Shown here: piece by piece, positions 1 through 6,016 of the stretch
How the letters are laid out: each line of letters opens with the position of its first letter
How positions within the stretch are numbered: position 1 is the stretch's first letter
From: DATGMS01 sp040905145
GTDB lineage: Bacteria > Bacteroidota > Bacteroidia > Cytophagales > Cyclobacteriaceae
Reading direction: 5' to 3'
Length of the DNA: 6,239 bases
NCBI GenBank assembly: GCA_040905145.1
Contig: JBBDSC010000125.1
Coordinates: 1 to 6,239, forward strand
Notes under the pieces: generated by a model
Told to the model about the DNA's origin: nothing
Databases searched by the model: none
Seen by the model: only the letters and a program-made list of their open reading frames with translations
Translations under genes and position numbers: made by a program

Positions 1-138
1 GGATTTTTTTTATACCCGAAGAATAATAAACTTATCCTTCTTACTCAAATTAAATCTAATTAATTTTAATTAATATATGCAAATGGTTTATGCCAACTTT
101 TTTTCTATTCACGAAAGAAGAAACACAGAAAGCCAAGA

Positions 139-186
139 AACACACCAATGATAGGGGCCGTTTACCCCCCGTTCCATTGGTGTGTT
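139..186. repeat. Inverted repeat with 12-bp perfect arms
   Basis: The arms AACACACCAATG (139-150) and CATTGGTGTGTT (175-186) are exact reverse complements. They enclose 24 bases that can add a small GGGG/CCCC inner pairing (154-157 with C residues at 165-170). Neither side carries an adjacent T-run, so it does not look like an ordinary intrinsic terminator. A REP-like palindrome or the end hairpin of a lost IS200-type element is possible, since a transposase remnant of that family lies at the other end of the window. That link is inference. Confidence 0.6.
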
Positions 187-219
187 GCACCTAGAATATT
201 GGCTTGCAGTTTTTTCCTT

Positions 220-246
220 AAAAATGAGGGCTTAAAACAGCCTCAT
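220..246 (-). terminator. Weak intrinsic-terminator-like hairpin
   Basis: ATGAGGGCT (224-232) and AGCCTCAT (239-246) pair as an 8-bp stem with one bulged G and a 6-base loop. Read on the - strand, the hairpin is followed by five T residues (224-220, the first of them within the stem). No gene on the - strand ends just upstream of it in this window, so it may be a leftover or a chance structure. Confidence 0.25.
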
Positions 247-544
247 CTGCCGGTAGGGGGTAAAGTGTTGGTATACTGGAAAAACCGGTTATGTGGATGT
301 TTGGGCAAAAGATGTTACACTACATAAAATGATTGCTGACAGTAGAAAAACCAATCTGCATTTTATGCGATAGTAACATTTATTTTCCATAGACTCTGGG
401 TTGTTTTTATTTTAAATCTTCATTGTCAATGCTTCATGTATGCTAAATTGTATCCAAGTAAAGGTATTCCTCCTTGTTTTGCATCCTGCACTATCCTGCC
501 TGCAAAAATTGTGCGTTAAATTAATATCTGTTATTTTTCAATTT

Positions 545-560
545 TATGTAAATTTACATA
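545..560. promoter_or_regulatory. 16-bp perfect palindrome, candidate TA operator
   Basis: TATGTAAATTTACATA is a perfect palindrome whose right edge lies 45 bases before the antitoxin start at 606. Toxin-antitoxin operons of the Xre/RES class are commonly autoregulated by the antitoxin, or the complex, binding palindromes near the promoter, so an operator is the natural reading. AT-rich palindromes also arise by chance in AT-rich DNA. The DNA-binding part of the antitoxin is now deleted, so the site would be an orphan unless a related protein elsewhere binds it. A further 7-bp inverted pair, TGTGCGT (510-516) and ACGCACA (577-583), surrounds it but is not concentric with it. Confidence 0.4.
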
Positions 561-605
561 TTTAACAAGAAAAATTACGCACATTGAGAAAGCTAAAGAG
601 AAGAC

Positions 606-734
606 ATGAACACCCTATCAAAATATGAGCTGTTTATAGTGGAAGATAACCTGAACCTGATAAGCAAAGCACAGGAAGGAGTGGAGGTCGGGTATTTTAT
701 TTCTCTACAAAAGCATTCAGGTTTTGCGGTATAA
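606..734 (+). pseudogene. Xre/MbcA/ParS-type antitoxin remnant (partner of RES toxin)
   Basis: The frame starts with ATG, runs 42 codons and stops two bases before the RES toxin start. The residues include LFIVEDNLNLISKAQEGV followed by GYFISLQKHSGF, which resembles the N-terminal region of Xre/MbcA/ParS (DUF2384) antitoxins, where a leading segment precedes the helix-turn-helix. Family members are usually about 120-160 residues. Here everything after about residue 40 is missing: the Xre-like DNA-binding helices and the C-terminal toxin-binding domain. The sequence runs straight into the toxin start, so an internal deletion of roughly 90-110 codons is the simplest explanation. The purine-rich AAAGAGAAG before the ATG could serve as ribosome binding site. 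The assignment rests on the pattern of this short segment plus the adjacent RES gene in the expected order, and is therefore moderate. A functional antitoxin is very unlikely. Confidence 0.6.
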
Positions 735-736
735 GG

Positions 737-961
737 ATGGAACTGTACCGCATCGTCTATAAAAAATTTGCGGATAGGGTCTATGTCCCAGGCTTCTCAG
801 GCCGTTGGAATGATGAGGGCCAGTTTGTTGTTTACACCGCTTCCAACTGTTCTCTTTCTGCCCTTGAGAATATAGTTTTATGCGGGATACAAACATCTTT
901 GATTGTTCCCTGGATACTTATCCAGACTATCAAGAAGAAAAGAAACAGGTGCAATATCTGA
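737..961 (+). pseudogene. RES-domain toxin remnant (N-terminal part)
   Basis: The first 48 residues match the start of RES-family toxins: MELYRIVYKKFAD, then GRWNDEGQFVVYTAS, then SLSALENIVL. RES toxins of Xre/MbcA-RES modules deplete cellular NAD+ and are held inactive by the adjacent antitoxin. Family hallmarks visible are Arg5 in YRI, the GRWN motif at residues 22-25, Tyr33 with TAS, and Glu44 in ALE. The R and E of the name-giving R-E-S set are present; the later Ser lies in the missing part. Family length is about 150-160 residues, but here similarity stops near residue 48 (about position 880). The rest (CGIQTSLIVPW and a lysine-rich tail) does not look like RES. The gene is therefore a C-terminally replaced fragment, and its antitoxin is also gutted. 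The 2-bp spacing to the antitoxin remnant shows they were one operon. It is probably non-toxic. Confidence 0.72.
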
Positions 962-978
962 AAGACGATATACTATAA
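880..978 (+). pseudogene. Unrecognised C-terminal coding fragment fused at the RES breakpoint
   Basis: From 880 a different frame (+2 relative to the RES frame) runs 32 codons to TAA at 976-978. It reads MRDTNIFDCSLDTYPDYQEE and then KKQVQYLKDDIL. Its acidic, charged composition and YPDYQEEKK-like helix look more protein-like than the RES-frame tail it overlaps. It may be the C-terminal end of another gene joined to the RES fragment by a deletion. I do not recognise the family, and chance remains possible. Confidence 0.25.
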
Positions 979-1330
979 AGTTATCTAGGGCTTAGCTATT
1001 CCTGTCCCTCCCATTGTTTAAAACCTTATTTCAGCACAAATATCCCTTATTTTGGATCAACTCGGAATTGTTCCCAAACAGACGAGGGCTTTTGCCAGGA
1101 TCATGGTATTTGTACATAGGGAGTTGCCCTATGTTGATGCCAATGCCCTATCAGGGCTGGTTACAAAGGTTACCTTGGAAATAAAATCCCGGCTGTTGCG
1201 GCCAAATGTATGCCTTGGTTTTTCTTTGCGGACTTCTATGTTCGAAATAACCATTCAATACCTAGACAAGTCATAAAAAACGATTTATTTAATGTTTTAT
1301 ATTCTGTCCTGTCTGGATTGGTTAAATAAA
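979..1330. other. Region of weak open frames, no recognised intact gene
   Basis: Two overlapping + strand frames are open here: 1052-1276 (74 codons, ending EITIQYLDKS) and 1138-1329 (63 codons, with AGYKGYLGNKIPAVAAKC, PWFFFADFYVRNN and a final SVLSGLVK). I recognise neither. The first frame starts inside a stretch that aligns on the other strand with the end of susD, which argues against it being a native gene start. The second has a more protein-like composition but no upstream start, so it could be a gene tail. Taken together, the region looks like joined fragments rather than one functional gene. Confidence 0.35.
1031..1074 (-). pseudogene. Remnant of a second susD 3' end
   Basis: Positions 1040-1074 match the end of the intact susD (1388-1422) at 30 of 35 bases by eye, in the same orientation. 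On the - strand the remnant reads NNSELIQNKGY, then LC and a stop at 1033-1031. The intact gene reads INSELTQNEGY and stops directly. This C-terminal signature is typical of SusD-family proteins. Upstream of the match the reading diverges at once: the FPIPADQ segment of the intact gene is absent. The piece is therefore a tail fragment joined to unrelated sequence, from either a duplicated or a second degraded susCD pair. Confidence 0.6.
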
Positions 1331-1361
1331 AAATAGCAGCCTTGTAAGACAAAGCTGCTAT
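1327..1361 (-). terminator. Intrinsic terminator downstream of susD
   Basis: On the - strand GATAGCAGC pairs with GCTGCTAT: arms 1361-1354 and 1340-1333 give 8 bp. After one mismatch, an inner TTGT/ACAA pairing continues the stem to a 3-base AAG loop. The stem is followed by six T residues in a row (1333-1328, the first within the stem) and a further T-rich ATTTA. The hairpin begins 24 bases after the susD stop, the expected place for the end of the susCD transcript. It has no T-run in the + direction, so it appears one-way. Confidence 0.8.
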
Positions 1362-1384
1362 CTGTACTTTACATTTTGCTCCTG

Positions 1385-2893
1385 TCAATACCCCTCATTT
1401 TGGGTCAACTCAGAATTGATCCTGATCTGATCCGCAGGGATAGGAAATAAGGCCTCGTAGGGCTCAAACTGAAAATCTGCGGCGGAAAATGGGATACCAG
1501 ATCTCGGGGTAGTGGGATTGCTTTTTTCAAATTCCCCGTAAGCATTTAGGAAGGTAGCCAATTCTTCAGGAGTCTTGGTCCGCTTCAGATCAAACCATCG
1601 ATGGTTTTCGAAAGCCAGCTCGATTCTTCTCTCTTTAAGAACCGCTGCCCTGAACGAATCCATGTCCAGTCCACTCAAAGGTTCCAGACCTGCGCGTTCA
1701 CGAACTTCATTTAAGGAGCCATAGGCCTCGGAAGTGGGACCTGATTCCTCATTGATCGCTTCAGCAAGCATCAACAAAACATCAGCGTACCTCAGGACCG
1801 GCCAGTTGTCATTGGTCACCTCCCTAATGGAATGGGGATGATTGTATTTGTTGATAAAAGGAACCGGAACCCATTCCCCCTCAAGGCTCGTATATCCTTC
1901 TTTTAAAGAAACGGTTTTTCTTAAGTCCCCCTCTTCATAGGAGCCTATTATTTCCAAGGTAGGGATGTTCCATCCCCCTCCATTCTGTCCGGGAAAGTCG
2001 ATAACGGCCCCATTGGATTCCCTGGGGGCAAAGGTATAGATAAACCCACTGTGTTCACCGAGCTGATTATCCCCTTGAAATTGAACATCAAATATGGATT
2101 CCACATGGTTTTTGTTTTGCGGGTCAAATACAGCGGCATAATTCGGCAGCAAGGAGTAGCCCATGGTCAAAACCTGATTTAACGTGCTGATCGCTTCTGC
2201 GTATTCTTTCCTGGTAAGGTATACTTTGCCCAATAGCGATAAAGCAGCCCCTTTAGTTACCCTACCCTTATTGCTATCTTCATAAGCAGGGGAAAGTGAA
2301 GAAACAGCAAAATCCAAATCCGATAGGATCAATTGATAAACCGATTCCACAGGCTGCCTTTCATAAGCATAGGCCTCCGATGGGGAATCCAAAGGTTCAG
2401 TGATGATGATCACTTCCCCAAAATATTGAACCAAATGAAAATAATAGTAGGCCCGTAGAAATTTAAGTTCGCCTTCCGATCTTTCCTTGATCGCCTCACT
2501 TGCATTGGACTCCGGCAATTTGGACAGGGTGGTATTGATGTTGGCCAAAGCCCCATAAAGGCTGTTGTAAAGACCGGTGATATTGCCCGTGGAAGCATTG
2601 ATCTGCCAAAACTCCAAAGCTTCTAAAGCTGGCCCCTGACCTCTATTAGCCGCATTAAAATGCAGGGTGGTATTGTCGGTGATGAATTCATTATACTGCC
2701 ACTGATTACTGATGATCGGCTGCAATTGTCCATAGACCCCGTTCACCGCCTGCTCTATCTGCTCTTCCGTCTGGTAAAATTTATCCGCCACCAAGACAGT
2801 AGGATCTGTTTTGTTCAGGAAATCTTCCCCACAGGCACTCATCATCAACAGACAAATGGACAGGATAGATATATTTATTTGTTGTTTATTCAT
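1385..2893 (-). CDS. SusD/RagB-family outer-membrane nutrient-binding lipoprotein
   Basis: The 502-residue protein has the usual family length and appears complete. Residues 1-20 form a lipoprotein signal peptide with a lipobox-like LMMSA ahead of Cys21. The following GED is an acidic stretch of the kind associated with surface export of Bacteroidota lipoproteins. The N-terminal SusD-like half (about 22-210) includes FLNKTDP, the EEQIEQAVNGVYGQL helix and FLRAYYYFHLVQYFG. The C-terminal RagB/SusD half includes PVLRYADVLLMLAEA near 365, RRIELAFENHRWFDLKR near 421-438, and the closing FPIPADQIRINSELTQNEGY. SusD proteins cap the SusC barrel and help capture glycans or peptides at the cell surface; the ligand cannot be inferred here. 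The ATG at 2893 lies 17 bases after the susC stop, so the two genes form one operon ending at the terminator at 1327-1361. Its upstream partner is broken, so this gene may be poorly expressed or orphaned. Confidence 0.95.
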   Translation of the reverse strand: MNKQQINISILSICLLMMSACGEDFLNKTDPTVLVADKFYQTEEQIEQAVNGVYGQLQPIISNQWQYNEFITDNTTLHFNAANRGQGPALEALEFWQINASTGNITGLYNSLYGALANINTTLSKLPESNASEAIKERSEGELKFLRAYYYFHLVQYFGEVIIITEPLDSPSEAYAYERQPVESVYQLILSDLDFAVSSLSPAYEDSNKGRVTKGAALSLLGKVYLTRKEYAEAISTLNQVLTMGYSLLPNYAAVFDPQNKNHVESIFDVQFQGDNQLGEHSGFIYTFAPRESNGAVIDFPGQNGGGWNIPTLEIIGSYEEGDLRKTVSLKEGYTSLEGEWVPVPFINKYNHPHSIREVTNDNWPVLRYADVLLMLAEAINEESGPTSEAYGSLNEVRERAGLEPLSGLDMDSFRAAVLKERRIELAFENHRWFDLKRTKTPEELATFLNAYGEFEKSNPTTPRSGIPFSAADFQFEPYEALFPIPADQIRINSELTQNEGY

Positions 2894-2910
2894 TGCTTTA
2901 ACTTTTTTAA
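2894..2910 (-). promoter_or_regulatory. A-rich translation-initiation leader of susD
   Basis: The 17 bases between the susC stop (2913-2911) and the susD ATG read TTAAAAAAGTTAAAGCA on the - strand. There is no Shine-Dalgarno sequence. An A-rich leader without SD is the usual initiation context in Bacteroidota. The short gap supports translation of susD from the susC message. Confidence 0.5.
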
Positions 2911-5370
2911 TTAAAATCTTATGTTGGCACCTACCGTAAATGTTCTGGGAACAGGATAGACTTCATCGTCCACTCCTGGATTTACCCCTCCCCTGTTGTT
3001 GACTTCCGGATTGCTTCCGGGAAAATCAGTCAACAAGAACAGATTTTCCGCACTGAAATAAACCCTGGCATTATTCATAAAGTTATTAGTGGGAATACTG
3101 TAGCCCAAGCTGATATTCTTTAACCAAACATGACTGGCATCATAGATATAGCGGGAATTGGATTCCCTTTCCCATTTCCAGGTATTGGAGGTGGCGCCTC
3201 TTCCATCTCCAGGATTTTCTGCCGATCTCCAACGGTTGACCCCGGACTTCAAGATATTAAATACCCCGTCCATATTCATGGTGGTGGCTTCAATATTCCG
3301 AAAGACATCATAATTTTGAGCTCCTGTAAATAGCAGGTTAAGGTCAAATTTCTTATAATCAGCTCCTAATGTCAATCCCCATATAAAAGCAGGATGCGGA
3401 TTGCCAATCTCGATCATATCTTCCTGGTCATAGGATATTTCCCCATCGCCGTTGGCATCAAAATATTTGTAAACCCCGGGAATCGCTCCATCCTGTGTGG
3501 GCCAGGCTTCGATTTCGTCCTCAGTATTAAAAATGCCCATCATCTTAAATCCGGTAAGCATGCCTATAGGCCTTCCTACCCTGGAAACGTTATAGGTACT
3601 ATAAAACCCTCCGTTCCAGATGGCATCCGCGTCCCCCTGGATTTCCAATACCTTATTTCTGTTAAAGGAAATATTGAAGTTGCTGTGTAAGTTAACCTGG
3701 TTGATCCTTGTCCTATAGTCAAGGGCCAGTTCCAGACCTTTGTTTTCCACTTTCCCCACATTTGAAATGGTGCGCGTAAATCCGGAAATCACCGGGATCT
3801 CCACAGAGAGCAACATGTCATGGGTAATCCGCTCATAGTATTCAGCAGTGAATATCAACTGGTTTTCAAACATGGCCAAATCCAGTCCTATGTCCAGCTG
3901 GTTGGATTGTTCCCAACCCAGGTCAGCATTGGCAAATGCAGACAAAATCTGTCCGTTCGCAATGGCGTCTCCCAAAATATAATTGGAAGTAGCCAGATTG
4001 GATAAACTGGTATAATTCCCGATATCATTATTCCCGGTAACTCCGAAACTTGCCCTTAGCTTAAGATCCGTTAACCAGTTGTAATCTGGCATAAATGATT
4101 CTTCGGAAACTCTCCAGCCTATAGAGGCAGCCGGGAAATCCCCCCATTTATTATTGGCGCCAAACCTGGAGCTGCCTTCACGGCGGTAAGAGGCAGAAAG
4201 CAAATACTTATCCAGGTACGAGTAATTGACCCTGGCAAAATATGCCATCAGGCTCCAACTTGCCTCACCGGACGAAGCCTCATTTCTAATGGCCGAACTT
4301 AAATATTGTACAATATCATTGGGAAATTCATTGCCTGAACCTGAAAGACCCTTTGCTGTTTCTTCCTGGGCAGAAAATCCCAATAACCCATCCAGGCGAT
4401 GTTTCCCTATGCTTTTGGTATAGGAAAGCAATTGATCTGCCGCTATTTTAATGGTCTCTCCGGCACTTTGATATAAGGTGGCTTCTCTTGGTGGAGGAGC
4501 ATTAAAACCTTGTCCTGCTAAAAAGGAAGGCCTGAATTCTTTCCTTGCTGTATTGACCAAACCTGCATTTATTGAAGTCCTGAATTTAAAGTCTCTTAAA
4601 AAAGAAAATTCCATAAATCCATTGGAAGTCAGGTCAGTGATGTGATAATCCCGCGTCATGGACTTTAATTCCTGCACCGGGTTAACAGATCCAAACACGC
4701 CATCCTTTCCTCCAATATAATCATTGAAGCTCCCATCTTCATTGTAAACGGGGTATCTTGGATCCAACCACAGCGCCCTGCCGATGGTTGCGCTTCTACC
4801 ATAGGTATTGGCATACTGCTCAGTGGAGCGGGAGCCTACAATATTCCATCCCATGGTGATAAAATCATTGATCTTGCCATCCAGATTGGCCCTAACATTA
4901 AACCGTTCAAAACCGGTTTCTATGATGGCCCCCTCCTGCTTGACATAACCTACAGAAACCAGTGATCGAATATCCCCTTTGCCTACAGACAAGGTGACGT
5001 TATAATCCTGAAAACTTGCATTTTGGTTGCTGATCTCATCAAACCAGTCAGTGGAATGTTCCGTTTGTTCGGGAAAGCGAAAATCCAGTGGCACCTCTTC
5101 AAGGGAAGGTTCCCGGCCTTCAAAATAACGGATCTTATCCATAAAGCTTTCTTTTTTAAACTGGGCAAATTCCACCCCATTCATCATTTGCGTTCTTCTG
5201 GAGTTGGGAATATTCTGAACGCCATAATTGGCCGAAAAAACAAGATTGGTCTCACCTGCTTTGGCTGACTTGGTGGTGATCAGGACCACGCCATTGGAAC
5301 CCCTTGCGCCGTAAATGGCCGTGGAAGCAGCATCTTTTAACACACTAATGCTTTCAATATCATTTGGATT

Positions 5371-5377
5371 TAAAATT
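5371..5377 (-). other. Frameshift site in susC
   Basis: On the - strand the sequence around CAGAATTTTAAATCC changes frame between Gln111 (5380-5378) and the NPND codons (from 5370). Seven bases lie between where a multiple of three is needed. Removing one base, for example one A of AGAATTTT, gives GQILNPNDIES, a natural SusC plug reading, so a one-base insertion in this A/T run is the simplest account. A genuine mutation or a read error in the A/T run are both possible; the missing 5' end does not depend on it. Confidence 0.85.
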
Positions 5378-5686
5378 CTGGCCTATAGAAGTCCCTACAG
5401 GAAACCCATCCACTACATAGAGGGGCTTACTGCCTGCCCCCAAAGATCCGATTCCCCGGATGGTGACTTCCATTTCCTGACCAGGAGTTCCGGTAGTCTG
5501 CCTTACCTGAACTCCTGCTGCTTGCCCTTGTAATAAACGGCTGGCATTGGAGACAGGAACATCTCCGATATTTTCCATATTGATGACAGATACCGCGGAG
5601 GTGATATCTGCTTTTCGCTGGGACCCGTAGCCCATCACCACTACTTCACCCAAATCCCCATAAGAAGGGGTCAATGATATCTCCAG

Positions 5687-5718
5687 GGATAACAATGGTT
5701 TTAAAACCATTGTTATCC
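5687..5718. repeat. 32-bp perfect loop-less palindrome at the susC truncation point
   Basis: The arms GGATAACAATGGTTTT (5687-5702) and AAAACCATTGTTATCC (5703-5718) are exact reverse complements with no spacer. On the - strand the downstream arm runs into native susC coding sequence (LLSLEISLTPS before the TonB box), whereas the upstream arm lies beside non-coding DNA and an in-frame stop. The palindrome therefore sits exactly where susC loses its 5' part. It could be a fold-back inverted duplication made during a rearrangement, or two abutted inverted ends left after a mobile element collapsed. The lack of a T-run argues against a terminator. It could fold into a strong cruciform or hairpin. 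Confidence 0.9.
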
Positions 5719-5774
5719 TATAATAAATTCAGAACTACTGACTTGACCTAAAAAAATTCAAAGTAAGAAGGTAA
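5719..5774. other. Short AT-rich non-coding joint
   Basis: Nothing recognisable is encoded here. On the - strand, stops in all frames separate it from susC. It represents the foreign flank that replaced the susC promoter and 5' end. Confidence 0.4.
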
Positions 5775-5939
5775 GGCCATAAATTGTGGTGTCGCAATTT
5801 AACTTTAAAAGCGCACTTATTAGGCAGATGCAATTATAATGGCATTGATGGTTATCTTAAGAGATTTGCCAAACGTTGGAGATGGTCTCCTCATGTTATT
5901 TGGGAACTATGGTTTGTCATTAAGCCTGCAAGACTTTAA
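5775..5939 (+). pseudogene. Unrecognised tryptophan-rich C-terminal coding remnant
   Basis: An open frame runs from after a stop at 5772-5774 to TAA at 5937-5939, 54 codons. It includes KLWCRNLTLKAHLLGRCNY, then NGIDGYLKRFAKRWRWSP and HVIWELWFVIKPARL. The regular mix of Trp, Arg/Lys and hydrophobic residues looks like real, basic, helical protein, possibly nucleic-acid binding. No ATG opens it: the earliest in-frame candidates are weak, so it looks like the tail of a longer gene whose start is gone. I do not recognise the family; a transposase or DNA-binding protein tail is a guess from composition and from the transposase remnant downstream. An ATG at 5839 opens a competing frame to 5980 with less convincing composition. 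Confidence 0.35.
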
Positions 5940-5947
5940 CATCAAAA

Positions 5948-5967
5948 CCTGGGGGCACCGCCCCAGG
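5948..5967. repeat. GC-rich hairpin upstream of the transposase remnant
   Basis: CCTGGGG (5948-5954) and CCCCAGG (5961-5967) pair perfectly around GCACCG, and one more C-G pair forms if a G bulges. With the second hairpin at 5990-6006 it occupies the position where IS200/REP-associated transposase genes carry end hairpins or REP-like palindromes, which their Y1 enzymes recognise as folded single strands. The link to the transposase is inferred from position. Confidence 0.6.
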
Positions 5968-5989
5968 ACAGGTGCATGAAAAATAAACC

Positions 5990-6006
5990 TCAGCCTACAG
6001 GGCTGA
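5990..6006. repeat. Hairpin immediately before the transposase start
   Basis: TCAGCC (5990-5995) and GGCTGA (6001-6006) form a 6-bp perfect stem around TACAG and end 10 bases before the transposase ATG. It could be the REP-like or left-end hairpin of the element, or a leader structure limiting translation; hairpins that hide the start region are known in IS200 leaders. Confidence 0.55.
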
Positions 6007-6016
6007 AACAAAAGAT

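Larger units (their letters stand above)
1..605. other. AT-rich stretch without a recognised gene
   Basis: No convincing coding region is visible on either strand. The first 110 bases are very AT-rich. An open stretch at 257-373 (+) ends in a stop at 371-373 and reads TGKTGYVDVWAKDV and onward to NLHFMR; it has no good start and I recognise no family, so it may be a gene remnant or chance. The stretch also contains an inverted repeat, a hairpin and a palindrome, which are listed separately. The last 60 bases are presumably the leader of the toxin-antitoxin remnant that starts at 606. I could not find a clear Bacteroidota -33/-7 promoter pair. Confidence 0.5.
2911..5728 (-). pseudogene. SusC/RagA TonB-dependent transporter, 5'-truncated and frameshifted
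   Basis: Two frames together encode most of a SusC-family outer-membrane importer. Frame 1 is open from 5728 and has its first ATG at 5710. It contains the TonB-box/plug start GEVVVMGYGSQRKADIT (residues 21-37 from that ATG), VTIRGIGSLGAG and YVVDGFPVGTS, then leaves frame after Gln111 and stops at 5360. Frame 2 resumes as NPNDIESIS from 5370 and continues VLKDAASTAIYGARGSNGVV and ITTK. It then carries the full 22-strand-type barrel to a C-terminal TVGANIRF at 2914, with the terminal Phe usual for barrels. The rebuilt length is about 930 residues, against about 1000-1100 for the family. Missing are the signal peptide, the carboxypeptidase-D-like N-terminal domain and any promoter, because a stop at 5731-5729 and non-coding sequence replace them. 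With no signal peptide and a broken plug it is almost certainly non-functional. A GTG at 5343 could start frame 2 but would give no exportable protein. Confidence 0.9.

Noticed and set aside
440..605. Bacteroidota-type promoter (TTTG and TAnnTTTG) for the TA remnant
   Set aside because: Only imperfect matches were found (for example TTGTTTTG near 473), without a correctly spaced partner element.
1052..1276. 74-codon + strand open frame as a real gene
   Set aside because: Its start lies within the antisense of a susD tail remnant, no family is recognised, and a competing frame overlaps it, so it is described only as an uncertain region.
1948..2139. Open frame on the - strand inside susD, and similar ones at 2410-2598 (-) and 2660-2914 (+)
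   Set aside because: They overlap the well-supported susD in other frames and have no recognisable protein features.
3130..5268. Many 60-100 codon open frames across the susC region on both strands
   Set aside because: All are overlapped by the long SusC barrel frame with clear family motifs, so they are shadows.
5360..5380. Programmed ribosomal frameshift in susC
   Set aside because: The required shift is +1, without a classical -1 slippery heptamer and stem-loop, and frameshifting is not known for SusC; mutation or read error is simpler.
5315..5533. 72-codon + strand open frame across the susC frameshift
   Set aside because: It is antisense to conserved SusC plug motifs and has no family resemblance.
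5687..5718. Palindrome as an intrinsic terminator
   Set aside because: It is AT-rich, lacks a loop and a following T-run in both directions, and lies within susC coding sequence on one side.
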